From NCBI GenBank assembly GCA_934394615.1, contig CAKRRJ010000039.1, forward strand, positions 1-21,414: a DNA stretch of 21,414 bases. The letters run 5' to 3'. Source of the stretch: an uncultured Lachnospiraceae bacterium. GTDB taxonomy: Bacteria > Bacillota > Clostridia > Lachnospirales > Lachnospiraceae. Positions within the stretch are counted from its first letter, which is position 1. Every line of letters begins with the position of its first letter. The notes below the pieces were generated by a model that saw only the letters and a list, made by a program, of their open reading frames with translations, was not told the origin of the DNA and did no database searches. Below are positions 5,665 through 14,210 of this stretch, piece after piece. The position numbers were made by a program, and so were the translations under genes.

Positions 5665-6888
5665 GTGGCGAAGCAGCGACTGAAAAATGGATATACAACG
5701 GGAACCTGTGCGGCGGCTGCGGCGAAGGCGGCGGCCGTATTTCGTGCCGTGCAAAAGGAGCTGACGCAGGTCACCCTGATGCTTCCGGGCGGACAGGTTT
5801 TGCGGATTCCGGTTACGCGGGAGGAATCCGGCGGAAAAACCATCTGCTTTTCGGTAAAAAAAGATTCCGGGGACGACCCGGATGTCACAAACGGCACGCT
5901 GGTGTACGCGGACATCCGGGAGGTATCTCCGGCGGAGTTTCAGAGCCTGTGCATGGCGGGCACCGGATATGTGCTGGATGAATTTCCGAACCTTTACCTG
6001 AATGGCGGACAGGGGATCGGTATGGTGACAAAGCCGGGTCTCAGCTGTCCGGTCGGACATTATGCCATCAATCCGGTGCCGCGAGGCATGATCCTTGGAG
6101 CGGTGGATGAGATATTTGAGAAAGCGGCAGTGGAAGGCTTTTTTGTGATCCGCATCCGCATCCCGGATGGAGAACAGCTTGCGCTCCAGACTTTTAATCC
6201 CAAGCTCGGCATTGAGGGCGGCATTTCCGTACTCGGAACCACCGGCATTGTAAAGCCTATGAGTGAGGAGGCGCTGCTTGAAACCATCCGCCTGGAAATT
6301 CACATGAAGGCGGTAAACGGTGCCAAAATTCTTCTGATGGCACCCGGAAATTACGGCGAGGAATTTTTAAAAAAGCAGCTTGGCGTTCCGGTTGGGAGTG
6401 CGGTGCTGTGCAGCAATTTTGTAAAGGCGGCAGTACAGATGGCGGCAGAGGAAGGCGTTTCGAAGCTTTTGTTTGTCGGCCATATTGGAAAACTCATCAA
6501 GGTATCGGCCGGAGTGGAGAATACGCATTCCAAATATGGAGACGGGCGTATGGAGCAGATGGCGGTACTCGCCGGGGAACTGGGACATCCGGAGCTCGGA
6601 GATGGGATTCGCGCCTGCAATACCACGGACGATGCGCTGGAGCTGTTAAAACAGCAGGAACTTGCCGAAGAGATCCTGAATCTCACCGCAGCGCATGTAA
6701 AACACTGGATCGAGTGCTGGGGAAAAAACCGGCTGTCAGCAGAGGTGGTAACGTTTTCCACGGCACATCAGATCCTCGGGTCTACCAAAAACTGGCAGAG
6801 CGGATTTTTTTCCTGGAAAGCGCAGCGCGGGGAACCCGGTTATGTGCAGTGCATGAACGGTAACGAAACAGGAACCAGGAAAGGATGA
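5665..6888 (+). CDS. cbiD: cobalt-precorrin-5B C1-methyltransferase
   Basis: CbiD methylates C1 of cobalt-precorrin-5B in the anaerobic cobalamin route, using S-adenosylmethionine, in the cytoplasm. The 407-aa product starts with NGYTTGTCAAAAAKAA (residues 8-23), the family's N-terminal signature. It also shows NPKLGIEGGISVLGTTGIV mid-protein and FVGHIGKLIKVSAGVENTHS followed by YGDGRME. GTG 5665 is taken as the start because GGAG lies 7 nt before it and the family begins just ahead of GYTTG. The frame stays open to an ATG at 5584, but that lies upstream of the predicted transcription start and inside the spore-protein gene. It is the first gene of the cobalamin operon, 3 nt before the next gene. 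The C-terminal 40 residues are less conserved. Confidence 0.93.
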   Translation: MAKQRLKNGYTTGTCAAAAAKAAAVFRAVQKELTQVTLMLPGGQVLRIPVTREESGGKTICFSVKKDSGDDPDVTNGTLVYADIREVSPAEFQSLCMAGTGYVLDEFPNLYLNGGQGIGMVTKPGLSCPVGHYAINPVPRGMILGAVDEIFEKAAVEGFFVIRIRIPDGEQLALQTFNPKLGIEGGISVLGTTGIVKPMSEEALLETIRLEIHMKAVNGAKILLMAPGNYGEEFLKKQLGVPVGSAVLCSNFVKAAVQMAAEEGVSKLLFVGHIGKLIKVSAGVENTHSKYGDGRMEQMAVLAGELGHPELGDGIRACNTTDDALELLKQQELAEEILNLTAAHVKHWIECWGKNRLSAEVVTFSTAHQILGSTKNWQSGFFSWKAQRGEPGYVQCMNGNETGTRKG

Positions 6889-6891
6889 GCG

Positions 6892-9468
6892 ATGAAACTT
6901 GCAGTGATCAGCTTTACAAAGGCAGGAGAGGATATTTGCCGGAAACTGGAGAACGCGTTTTTGAACGCAGGGGAATCCTGTACAGGATATTCCGGGAAAC
7001 GCATGGCTGCAGTGCCGGACTCCGGGCTAAAACCGGTGATTGGTTCTCTTTCTGAGTGGACCGGTGAGCAGTTTTCCCAGATGGACGGACTGGTTTTCGT
7101 CGGAGCAGCAGGGATTGCGGTACGCCTGATCGCGCCATATTTGAAAGACAAGCTGACGGATCCGGCCGTGGTCGTGGTGGATGAAGCAGGACAGTTTTCC
7201 ATCTCCCTTCTTTCCGGGCATGTGGGCGGCGCAAACCGGCTTGCGGAGCGTGTGGCAGAGATCCTTGGCGCGATGGCGGTCGTTACCACGGCTTCCGATG
7301 TGCGCGGCCGCACGGCAGTCGATGTCTGGGCGAAGGATCATGGACTTGTCATCTCGGACCGGAAATTGGCAAAAGAGGCGGCCGCAGCGCTTCTGGATGG
7401 GGAAAAAGTTGGCTTTTTCAGTGACATCCCCATGGAAGCACCGGATGATCCCGGTTATGAGAGAGACAGGGTTCACCGGATCAACGTCTGTGTTACCTGC
7501 CATCTGCATCCGGCTTCTCTGGAAGAATGCGGGGAAGTTCTCCGGCTGATCCCGAAAACGCTGGTGCTTGGTGTTGGCTGCAGAAAGGGAACGCCAGCGG
7601 AAAATGTGGAGGCAGCGGTGCGGGAAACACTGAAAGCCGAAAATCTGGACATCCGGGCGGTCGCAGCCCTGGCAAGCATTGATTTAAAAAAGGAAGAAAC
7701 AGGCCTTCTGCAGCTGGCAGAAACACTTAAAATTCCGTTTGTTACATACAGCAGTGAGGAGCTTGCGTCGGTGCAGGGCGACTTTACGGAATCTGGTTTC
7801 GTGCGCCAGGTTACCGGAGTCGGGAATGTCTGCGAGCGGTCCGCGCTTTTCTGCGCGGGAACAGGTGGACGCCTGATCGTAAAAAAACAGGTGCATCCCG
7901 GTGTGACGGTTGCCGTGGCGGAGAAAAGGAGGGACTTCATGATGCTGAGACATCCATCCATCGTCATATTCGGCGGAACTTCGGAGGGACGGGAACTGGC
8001 GGAATATGCGGAACAGAACGGCATTCCGGTGCTTGTCAGCGTGGTATCCGGTTATGGGGAGAGCCTGCTCACAGAAAGTTCCATGGTGCAGGTACATACC
8101 GGTGCGCTGGACGAAGAAAAAATGCGGGCATTTTTGCGCGGCGCAGCCCCGGAACTGGTGCTGGACGCGACTCACCCATATGCCAGGGTGGTGACAGAAC
8201 AGGTGGCAGCTCTGTGCCGGGAGCTTGCGGTTCCTTATCGGCGGATTTTAAGAGCTTCTGAAGAGGATAAAACGGCGGAAAATTCCTCACCGGTATTTGT
8301 GGTGGACTCTCTGGCCGATGCGGTGAACTGCTTAAAGCAGGATGACCGCCCGGTTCTTCTCACAACGGGAAGTAAGGAACTGGAAATTTTTGCGTCGGAT
8401 CCGGCATGGAAAGACCGGATTTATGCCCGTGTACTCCCGGACAGCCAGGTCTTAAAAAAATGTGAGGAGCTTGGCATCCGCGGCGCCCATGTGATTGCCA
8501 TGCAGGGACCGTTTTCCACAGAGCTGAACTGCGCGCTGCTGCGCACGGTGCGGGCAGGCTGGCTTGTCACGAAAGAAGCCGGAAAGCGCGGCGGGTTCGC
8601 GGAGAAAATGGAAGCGGCCAGGCAGTGCGGCGTGTCGGTTGTCGTGATCCGGCGGCCGGTGCAGGAGGAAGGTATTTCGCTGGATGAGGCGAAGGCGCAG
8701 ATGGATGCGTACCGGTGTGCGAGAGATAGGGGCACTAGGAAGCAAACTGAAACAGGCGGAACGGACGGGGATTTAGAAAGCGGAAACAATCCTGTGGCAG
8801 AGGGAATTTCTATGGGACGGCGGACGCTCAGCCTGATCGGCATGGGAATGGGAGGCGGAACGCAGCTCACCCTGGAGGCACTGGAAGCGATCCGGCGCAG
8901 CGATGTGGTGTTTGGCGCGCGGCGCATGCTTGCGGATATCGTACCCTGGATCGGAGAAAAGCACCAGGAGCCATTTTATCAGCCGGAAAAGATTCTGGAC
9001 TGGCTGGAAGAAAAGAACGGCTGCCAGAATGCAGCGGTCATCTGTTCCGGGGATACCGGGTTTTACAGTGGAAGCGGCAGCATGCTTCGGGAAATCCGGG
9101 CGCGCTGGGGCCAGGAAGAAGAGAGTCCGTTTTCCGTTACCGTATATCCGGGAATCTCCTCCGTGTCAGCACTTGCGGCACGGTATGGGATTTCCTGGGA
9201 ACATGCCTGCCTTGCAAGCGCCCACGGGCGTGACTGCGATGTGGCAGCGCTGGTAAAAGAACAGGAACAGGTATTTCTTTTGCTAGATGGCAGCAGGAAT
9301 CTGAAAACGGTCTGTAAGATCCTTACAGATGCCGGAATGGGCCGGACAAAGGTGTATGCCGGTGTCCGCATGGGATATGAGGACGAACAGAAGGTCAGCG
9401 GAAGAGCACAAGAGCTTGTCGGAGCAGAAACGGACGATCTGACAGCCGTATTTCTGGAGCGGGAATAA
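6892..9468 (+). CDS. CbiG-CbiJ-CbiE trifunctional fusion
   Basis: The 858-aa protein joins three cobalamin enzymes. CbiG (about 1-345), cobalt-precorrin-5A hydrolase, shows FVGAAGIAVR (69-78), LLSGHVGGAN (106-115) and LGVGCRKGTP (226-235). CbiJ (about 350-615), cobalt-precorrin-6A reductase, shows FGGTSEGREL (360-369), DATHPYA (425-431) and TTGSKELE (491-498). CbiE (641-858), the C5-methyltransferase for cobalt-precorrin-7, shows IGMGMGGG (649-656) and CSGDTGFYSG (718-727). A polar, Gly/Thr-rich linker (about 612-640) separates the last two. Each internal junction has a Met preceded by a ribosome-binding-like stretch (GGAGG before 7939; GAGG before 8812), as if separate genes fused in frame, so internal translation is possible. 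CbiE is 3 nt from the CbiT gene, its usual partner. No frameshift was seen. Confidence 0.93.
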   Translation: MKLAVISFTKAGEDICRKLENAFLNAGESCTGYSGKRMAAVPDSGLKPVIGSLSEWTGEQFSQMDGLVFVGAAGIAVRLIAPYLKDKLTDPAVVVVDEAGQFSISLLSGHVGGANRLAERVAEILGAMAVVTTASDVRGRTAVDVWAKDHGLVISDRKLAKEAAAALLDGEKVGFFSDIPMEAPDDPGYERDRVHRINVCVTCHLHPASLEECGEVLRLIPKTLVLGVGCRKGTPAENVEAAVRETLKAENLDIRAVAALASIDLKKEETGLLQLAETLKIPFVTYSSEELASVQGDFTESGFVRQVTGVGNVCERSALFCAGTGGRLIVKKQVHPGVTVAVAEKRRDFMMLRHPSIVIFGGTSEGRELAEYAEQNGIPVLVSVVSGYGESLLTESSMVQVHTGALDEEKMRAFLRGAAPELVLDATHPYARVVTEQVAALCRELAVPYRRILRASEEDKTAENSSPVFVVDSLADAVNCLKQDDRPVLLTTGSKELEIFASDPAWKDRIYARVLPDSQVLKKCEELGIRGAHVIAMQGPFSTELNCALLRTVRAGWLVTKEAGKRGGFAEKMEAARQCGVSVVVIRRPVQEEGISLDEAKAQMDAYRCARDRGTRKQTETGGTDGDLESGNNPVAEGISMGRRTLSLIGMGMGGGTQLTLEALEAIRRSDVVFGARRMLADIVPWIGEKHQEPFYQPEKILDWLEEKNGCQNAAVICSGDTGFYSGSGSMLREIRARWGQEEESPFSVTVYPGISSVSALAARYGISWEHACLASAHGRDCDVAALVKEQEQVFLLLDGSRNLKTVCKILTDAGMGRTKVYAGVRMGYEDEQKVSGRAQELVGAETDDLTAVFLERE

Positions 9469-9471
9469 AAG

Positions 9472-11517
9472 ATGAGAGATGAATGGTTTATCCGGGGAGA
9501 TATCCCCATGACAAAAAGTGAAGTGCGCGCGGTTTCCTTATCCAAGCTGGAACTGCGGAAAGACAGCATTGTGTATGATATTGGAGCGGGAACTGGCTCA
9601 GTTTCCGTGGAGGCGGCCCTGCAGGTGCCGCGCGGCCACGTTTATGCGTTTGAACAGAAAGTGGAAGGATGTGCGCTGATTCGTGCCAACGCAGAGAAGG
9701 CAGGTGTCGAAAACCTCACCGTTGTTTCCGGAAAGGCACCAGCTTCCATGGATGGATATCCGGCACCGGACCAGGTGTTCCTCGGCGGGAGCAGCGGCAA
9801 TATGGACGTGATCCTGGATTTCGTCACGGAGAAGAATCCGGCAGTCCGCATCGTGATCAATGTGATCGCGCTGGAAAGCCTGTCCCAGGCCATGGCATGG
9901 TTTCAGAAAAAGGGATGGGAGCCGGAGGTGGTCTGCATGCAGGTTTCCCGGGCGGCAAAACGCGGCCCATACCATATGATGCAGGCGCAGAATCCGATCT
10001 ATGTGCTCACGGCACAGGGAGAGGAATCGCAGCTGGAACATGCCGGACCCGAAGCCGGGTCACACACGCGCAGTTTCACAGCGCAGGAACAAAACGCGAA
10101 AACCAGGCGGAATCTTCCGCGTATCCTTCTGGCGGCTCCGGGAAGCGGAAGCGGAAAGACCCTCATTACAACGGGGCTTCTGACGCTGTTTCAGAGCCGC
10201 GGCATCCGGTGCCGTTCCTTTAAATGTGGCCCGGATTACATTGATCCGATGTTCCACAAATATGTTCTCGGCATCGACAGCTGTAACCTGGACAGCTTCT
10301 TTTTGCCGGAGGAACCGCTGCGCGCGCTGTTTGAGAGAAAGGCAGAAGCAGCAGAACTCTCGGTCATTGAGGGCGTGATGGGTTACTACGATGGGATCGG
10401 CGGAAATTCCACTGCGGCAAGTACCTATGAGGTGGCAAAGATCACGGATACACCGGTTGTTCTCGTGGTAGACGGAAAAGGGAGCAGCCTTTCCATTGCG
10501 GCACAGATCAAAGGCTTTCTGGAATATCAGAAAGACAGCCACATCCGCGGCGTCATCTTAAATAAAACCAACAAAATGGTCGGGGAACGCCTGCGGCCGG
10601 AGATTGAAAAACTCGGCGTCAGATACCTTGGCGCGGTCCCGGTCTCAAAGACCATGGATATCAAAAGCCGCCATCTGGGCCTTACCATGCCAGGAGAACA
10701 GCGTGAGCTGCGCGTGTCTCTGGAAGCGTTTGCAGCGCAGCTTGCGGATTGTCTGGATGTGGACGCGTTTCTGGAACTGGCCGGTTACTCTGGTGCTGCG
10801 GATTCGGAAACGGAAATATCCGGGATTGTGGCTGCGAAAATGACAGAGACAAAGCCGGATGGGCAAAAAAACAGCATGCCCGAGCCTTCTGCACAAGATG
10901 TTCAAGACGGCGCTGCGGCCCGCCGCATGGCCATTGCGGCAGACGAAGCTTTCTGCTTTTACTACCAGGAAAATTTGGACTTTTTAAGACAACAGGGCTG
11001 GGAGCTGATCCCGTTTTCCCCGCTGCGTGATTCCGGGCTCCCGGACAAGATCCAGGCAGTTTTGCTTGGCGGCGGTTACCCGGAGCTTTACGCGAAAGAA
11101 CTGTCGGAGAATCAGTCCATGATTGCGGCAATCCGGGACGCGCATACAGCCGGAGTAAAAATCCTGGCGGAGTGCGGTGGTTTTCTCTACCTGCAGGAAC
11201 ATCTGGAGGATGAAGAGGGAAACCATTTTCCGATGGCAGGCCTGATTCATGCGGATGGCTTCCGCACAGGAAAACTCGGGCGCTTTGGCTACATTTCTTT
11301 AGAGCAGAATGGAATCTGCCGGATCAAAGGACATGAGTTCCACTACTGGGACAGTACCGCGCCGGGAACAGCTTTTCATGCGGCAAAACCGCAGTCGAAC
11401 CGCGGTTGGGACTGCATGTACCAGACGGACCGCCTGCTTGCGGGATTTCCGCATCTGTACTATTTATCCGGCCCGGAACTGATCCTGAATTTCTTAAATG
11501 GAGAACAAAAACGATGA
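9472..11517 (+). CDS. CbiT-CbiA fusion (precorrin methyltransferase/decarboxylase and cobyrinate a,c-diamide synthase)
   Basis: The 681-aa protein has two enzymes. CbiT (about 1-190) does C15-methylation and C12 side-chain decarboxylation; its SAM site is VYDIGAGTGSVSVEAAL starting at residue 34. CbiA (about 215-681) is the ATP- and glutamine-dependent a,c-diamide synthase. It shows a P-loop APGSGSGKT (222-230), KCGPDYIDP, IEGVMGYYDG, VLLGGGYPELYA, the amidotransferase nucleophile in AECGGFLYL (Cys568) and a C-terminal GHEFHYWDS with the catalytic His. A low-complexity insert of about 45 residues (near 440-485) separates the synthetase half from the amidotransferase half and is longer than usual. 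The linker between CbiT and CbiA is short and polar. The last codons overlap the cobU start by 4 nt. Confidence 0.93.
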   Translation: MRDEWFIRGDIPMTKSEVRAVSLSKLELRKDSIVYDIGAGTGSVSVEAALQVPRGHVYAFEQKVEGCALIRANAEKAGVENLTVVSGKAPASMDGYPAPDQVFLGGSSGNMDVILDFVTEKNPAVRIVINVIALESLSQAMAWFQKKGWEPEVVCMQVSRAAKRGPYHMMQAQNPIYVLTAQGEESQLEHAGPEAGSHTRSFTAQEQNAKTRRNLPRILLAAPGSGSGKTLITTGLLTLFQSRGIRCRSFKCGPDYIDPMFHKYVLGIDSCNLDSFFLPEEPLRALFERKAEAAELSVIEGVMGYYDGIGGNSTAASTYEVAKITDTPVVLVVDGKGSSLSIAAQIKGFLEYQKDSHIRGVILNKTNKMVGERLRPEIEKLGVRYLGAVPVSKTMDIKSRHLGLTMPGEQRELRVSLEAFAAQLADCLDVDAFLELAGYSGAADSETEISGIVAAKMTETKPDGQKNSMPEPSAQDVQDGAAARRMAIAADEAFCFYYQENLDFLRQQGWELIPFSPLRDSGLPDKIQAVLLGGGYPELYAKELSENQSMIAAIRDAHTAGVKILAECGGFLYLQEHLEDEEGNHFPMAGLIHADGFRTGKLGRFGYISLEQNGICRIKGHEFHYWDSTAPGTAFHAAKPQSNRGWDCMYQTDRLLAGFPHLYYLSGPELILNFLNGEQKR

Positions 11518-12047
11518 TGCATCTGATCACCGGCGCCTCCGCAAGCGGAAAATCGGCCTATGCGGAACAGGCGCTTTCCCGCTCTGCGAGTACGGAAAAA
11601 TATTATATTGCTACGATGCGTCCCTGGGGCGCTGAGGGTACAGCACGCGTGAAAAAACACCGTGCCATGCGGGAAGGGAAAGGGTTTCAGACGATCGAGG
11701 CGTTTCACACGCTGGAGACGCTGAAATTACCGGCACGGGGAAGCCTGATGCTGGAATGCATGTCCAACCTTCTCGCAAACGAGCAGTTTGAGCTCGGCGG
11801 TACGGACGGGGAGATCCTTGCCCGCATTCAGCGCGGCATCCAGAATCTGATGGCGCAGACAGAGGACCTGATCCTTGTGACGAATGAGATTTTTTCGGAC
11901 GGCTGTCCGTACGACGCGGATACAGTCCGCTATATCCGTCTGCTTGGGGATTTAAATATCTGGCTGGCACGACAGGCGGATGCCGTGACGGAAGTCGTGT
12001 ATGGCATCCCCATCCGGCGGAAAGGAGAGGAAAACAGCAATGAATGA
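11514..12047 (+). CDS. cobU: adenosylcobinamide kinase / phosphate guanylyltransferase, divergent C-terminus
   Basis: The 177-aa protein matches the first two thirds of CobU, which phosphorylates adenosylcobinamide and then transfers GMP to it. The Walker A motif GASASGKS is at 7-14, YYIATM follows, and RVKKHRAMR holds His49 at the place of the guanylylated histidine (His46 of the Salmonella enzyme). LMLECMSNLLANEQF fits the central block. The later part keeps VTNE but then reads EIFSDGCPYDADTV in place of the usual EVGxGIVP, and ends GIPIRRK. The start overlaps the preceding stop (ATGA). A short paralogue with the missing EVGCGIVP block lies two genes on (12858-13181), so the pair may share the work. 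Confidence 0.88.
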   Translation: MMHLITGASASGKSAYAEQALSRSASTEKYYIATMRPWGAEGTARVKKHRAMREGKGFQTIEAFHTLETLKLPARGSLMLECMSNLLANEQFELGGTDGEILARIQRGIQNLMAQTEDLILVTNEIFSDGCPYDADTVRYIRLLGDLNIWLARQADAVTEVVYGIPIRRKGEENSNE

Positions 12048-12840
12048 AGCAAAGAAAAGTTCCCTGCCTCCGGTTTTTGAGAGCTTTGTGATCGCCTTTT
12101 CCATGTACTCCCGCATCCCCATGCCGTTTATCGAGTGGAGTGAGCGGGGCATGAAATATGCGTTCTGTTTTTTCCCGCTGATCGGCGCAGTCATCGGAGC
12201 ATGTGTCAACGGGTTTGCCTGGGCTGCGGCGAGAGCCGGGCTTGGCAGTCTTGCGTTTGCGCTTTTTGGGACGGCAATTCCGCTTCTCATAACGGGAGGC
12301 ATCCATATGGATGGATTTCTGGATGTGACGGACGCGAGAAGTTCGTTCCAGAGCCGTGAGCGAAAGCTCGAAATCTTAAAAGACCCGCATGCCGGGGCAT
12401 TTGCGATTGCCGGATGCGGCGTTTACCTGCTGCTTTACGCGGCTGCGTTTTCTGAGCTAAGGGAAAACGCATTCCCGGCGATTGCCGGTATCTATGTGAT
12501 GACGCGGGCGTTAAGCGGTCTTTCTGTCCTCTGTTTTCCGAAGGCACGGAAAGATGGTCTGGCAGCGGCTTTCGCGAAGGGAACCGGAAGCGGAACACCA
12601 GTGGTAAAGCTGGTTCTTGGTTTGTGGCTGCTTGCCGGTGCCGCGTTTGTGCTTGCCACATCCGGCGTGGTAACAGCAGTTATTCTGAGCGTTGCGGCTG
12701 CGGCTGCTTTTTTCTGGTATCATCATATGGCAATGCATGAATTTGGCGGAACGACTGGTGATCTGGCCGGATACTTTCTGCAGACCGCAGAGCTTGTGAT
12801 GGTGGCGGCGCTTGCCGTGTGCAGCCATATGACATTATAA
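12040..12840 (+). CDS. cobS: adenosylcobinamide-GDP ribazoletransferase (cobalamin synthase)
   Basis: CobS joins adenosylcobinamide-GDP to alpha-ribazole (phosphate) at the membrane, the last or next-to-last step. The 266-aa protein has the family motifs FSMYSRIPMP (about 20-29), GGIHMDGFLDVTDA (about 87-100) and KLEILKDPHAGAFAI (about 109-123), the Asp-rich parts being the metal and substrate site, plus several membrane spans in the second half. GRLS-like conservation is weaker at the C-terminus. The start at 12040 has AAAGGAGAGG upstream and overlaps cobU by 8 nt. The frame is open further upstream but that is inside cobU. The short CobU paralogue follows 17 nt later. Confidence 0.92.
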   Translation: MNEAKKSSLPPVFESFVIAFSMYSRIPMPFIEWSERGMKYAFCFFPLIGAVIGACVNGFAWAAARAGLGSLAFALFGTAIPLLITGGIHMDGFLDVTDARSSFQSRERKLEILKDPHAGAFAIAGCGVYLLLYAAAFSELRENAFPAIAGIYVMTRALSGLSVLCFPKARKDGLAAAFAKGTGSGTPVVKLVLGLWLLAGAAFVLATSGVVTAVILSVAAAAAFFWYHHMAMHEFGGTTGDLAGYFLQTAELVMVAALAVCSHMTL

Positions 12841-12857
12841 CAAGGAGTGTACATACG

Positions 12858-13181
12858 ATGATTCTTGTGATCGGAGGAAGCTTTCAGGGAAAGAAAGCAT
12901 TTGCGAAGCAGCTCGGCGGAAATGGCACGATTCTCGCGGATTTTCAGGACCGCATCCGTGAGGCGTTAAAGGACGGAGAAGACCCGGAGACAGTTACGAA
13001 AACCATTCTGGCGGATCCCCCGGATATTATTACTCTGGATGAGGTAGGCTGCGGCATTGTGCCGCTGGAAAAATCGGAGCGGGACTACCGCGAGGCCGTA
13101 GGTCATGCCGGACAGATGCTCGCGGCTGCGGCAGAAACGGTCTACCGGGTACAGTGCGGCATCGCGTCCCGGATTAAATAA
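12858..13181 (+). CDS. mini CobU paralogue
   Basis: This 107-aa protein resembles CobU with its middle removed. The N-terminus VIGGSFQGKKAFA (residues 4-16) copies the P-loop, but the Ser/Thr after the lysine is Lys13. From about residue 57, TLDEVGCGIVPLEKSERDYR and the following AAAAETVYRVQCGI match the C-terminal third of canonical CobU. The segment carrying the guanylylated histidine and the YIAT strand is absent, so it cannot act as a guanylyltransferase by the known route. AAGGAG precedes the ATG. It sits between cobS and cbiB in the cobalamin operon. It may be a kinase-only form, a partner subunit for the cobU product at 11514, or a decaying copy; the intact frame and good ribosome binding site argue against decay. 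Confidence 0.75.
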   Translation: MILVIGGSFQGKKAFAKQLGGNGTILADFQDRIREALKDGEDPETVTKTILADPPDIITLDEVGCGIVPLEKSERDYREAVGHAGQMLAAAAETVYRVQCGIASRIK

Positions 13182-13208
13182 ATAATTATAGAAGGAACGT
13201 AACTATTT

Positions 13209-14210
13209 ATGACAGTGACACAGCTTTTGACAGAATACGCGGCGGCAGCCTGCATCGGTTTTCTGATTGACTTTATCGTGGGGGATCCGCATGGACTCTG
13301 GCATCCGGTCTGTGGGATCGGCAGCCTGATCTCCCGCATGGAAAAACATCTTCGCAGGCGCGTGCCGGATACCCCGAAGAACCTTCTTCTGGCAGGCGCG
13401 GCGCTTGCCATAACCATTCCGGGGGTGACAGTTTTGATCACAGCGCTGATTCTGCTCGCAGCAGGAATGGTCCATCCGCTTTTCCGGTTTGCGCTCATGT
13501 GTGTGCTGGACGGCTGGATTCTTGCGGCGCGTTCCTTAAAGACGGAGAGCATGAAGGTATACCGGGAATTAAAGGAAGGCGATTTAAACGGTGCCCGCTA
13601 TGCGGTTTCCATGATCGTTGGGCGCGATACAGAGCATTTAAGTGCGGAGGGCGTCACCAAAGCGGCCGTGGAGACGGTGGCGGAAAATGCCTCAGATGGT
13701 GTTGTCGCGCCTCTGCTCTTTCTGTTTTTTTTCGGACCGGTGGGCGGACTTTTCTACAAAGCCGTCAATACGATGGATTCCATGGTCGGTTATAAAAATG
13801 AAAAATATCTGTATTTTGGCCGCGCGGCGGCAAAACTCGATGATTTTGTGAACTGGATCCCGGCAAGGCTTACCGGCCTTTCGTTTGCGGCAGCGGCTTT
13901 CCTGATTCCAGGTATGAGCGGGGCAAACGCGTTTCGCATCTGGCGCAGGGACCGCAGAAATCACAAGAGCCCGAATTCTGCGCAGAGCGAATCCGCCTGT
14001 GCGGGAGCGCTTGGTGTGCAGCTTGCGGGAGATGCCTGGTATTTTGGAGAATTGTACAAAAAACCGACGATTGGCGATGCGCTCCGTCCGGTGGAGCCGG
14101 AAGATATCCCGTGGGCAAACCGTCTGATGTATGTGGCGTCGGTTCTGGTCCTCGCAGTCTGTGTGGCAGCAACGGCTCTGGTTTGTCATGTATTCGGAGG
14201 TGCAGTATGA
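13209..14210 (+). CDS. cbiB: adenosylcobinamide-phosphate synthase
   Basis: CbiB attaches the (R)-1-amino-2-propanol (phosphate) arm to adenosylcobyric acid and is a membrane protein. The 333-aa protein has family length (about 320). Motifs seen in order are DFIVGDPHGLWHPVCGIG (about 21-38), ARYAVSMIVGRDTEHLS, AVETVAENASDGVVAPLLF, YKAVNTMDSMVGYKNEKY and GVQLAGDAWYFGE near the C-terminus. Four or more hydrophobic segments are evident, including the last 20 residues. The ATG at 13209 has AGAAGGAA upstream at a somewhat long distance. The stop overlaps the next gene's start by 4 nt. The enzyme works with the decarboxylase encoded next, which supplies aminopropanol phosphate. Confidence 0.94.
   Translation: MTVTQLLTEYAAAACIGFLIDFIVGDPHGLWHPVCGIGSLISRMEKHLRRRVPDTPKNLLLAGAALAITIPGVTVLITALILLAAGMVHPLFRFALMCVLDGWILAARSLKTESMKVYRELKEGDLNGARYAVSMIVGRDTEHLSAEGVTKAAVETVAENASDGVVAPLLFLFFFGPVGGLFYKAVNTMDSMVGYKNEKYLYFGRAAAKLDDFVNWIPARLTGLSFAAAAFLIPGMSGANAFRIWRRDRRNHKSPNSAQSESACAGALGVQLAGDAWYFGELYKKPTIGDALRPVEPEDIPWANRLMYVASVLVLAVCVAATALVCHVFGGAV

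Noticed and set aside
5650..6303. 217-codon open frame on the minus strand
   Set aside because: It is antisense to cbiD, has no recognisable family features, and would cross the cbiD start region.
7939..9468. separate cbiJ and cbiE genes in place of one fusion
   Set aside because: The frame is open from 6892 to 9468 without a stop, so one polypeptide is the simplest call; internal starts are kept as a finding.
11611..12306. 231-codon open frame on the minus strand
   Set aside because: It lies antisense to cobU and cobS, whose motifs and coupling are clear, and its translation is low-complexity Arg/Pro/Ser-rich, as expected of a shadow in GC-rich coding DNA.
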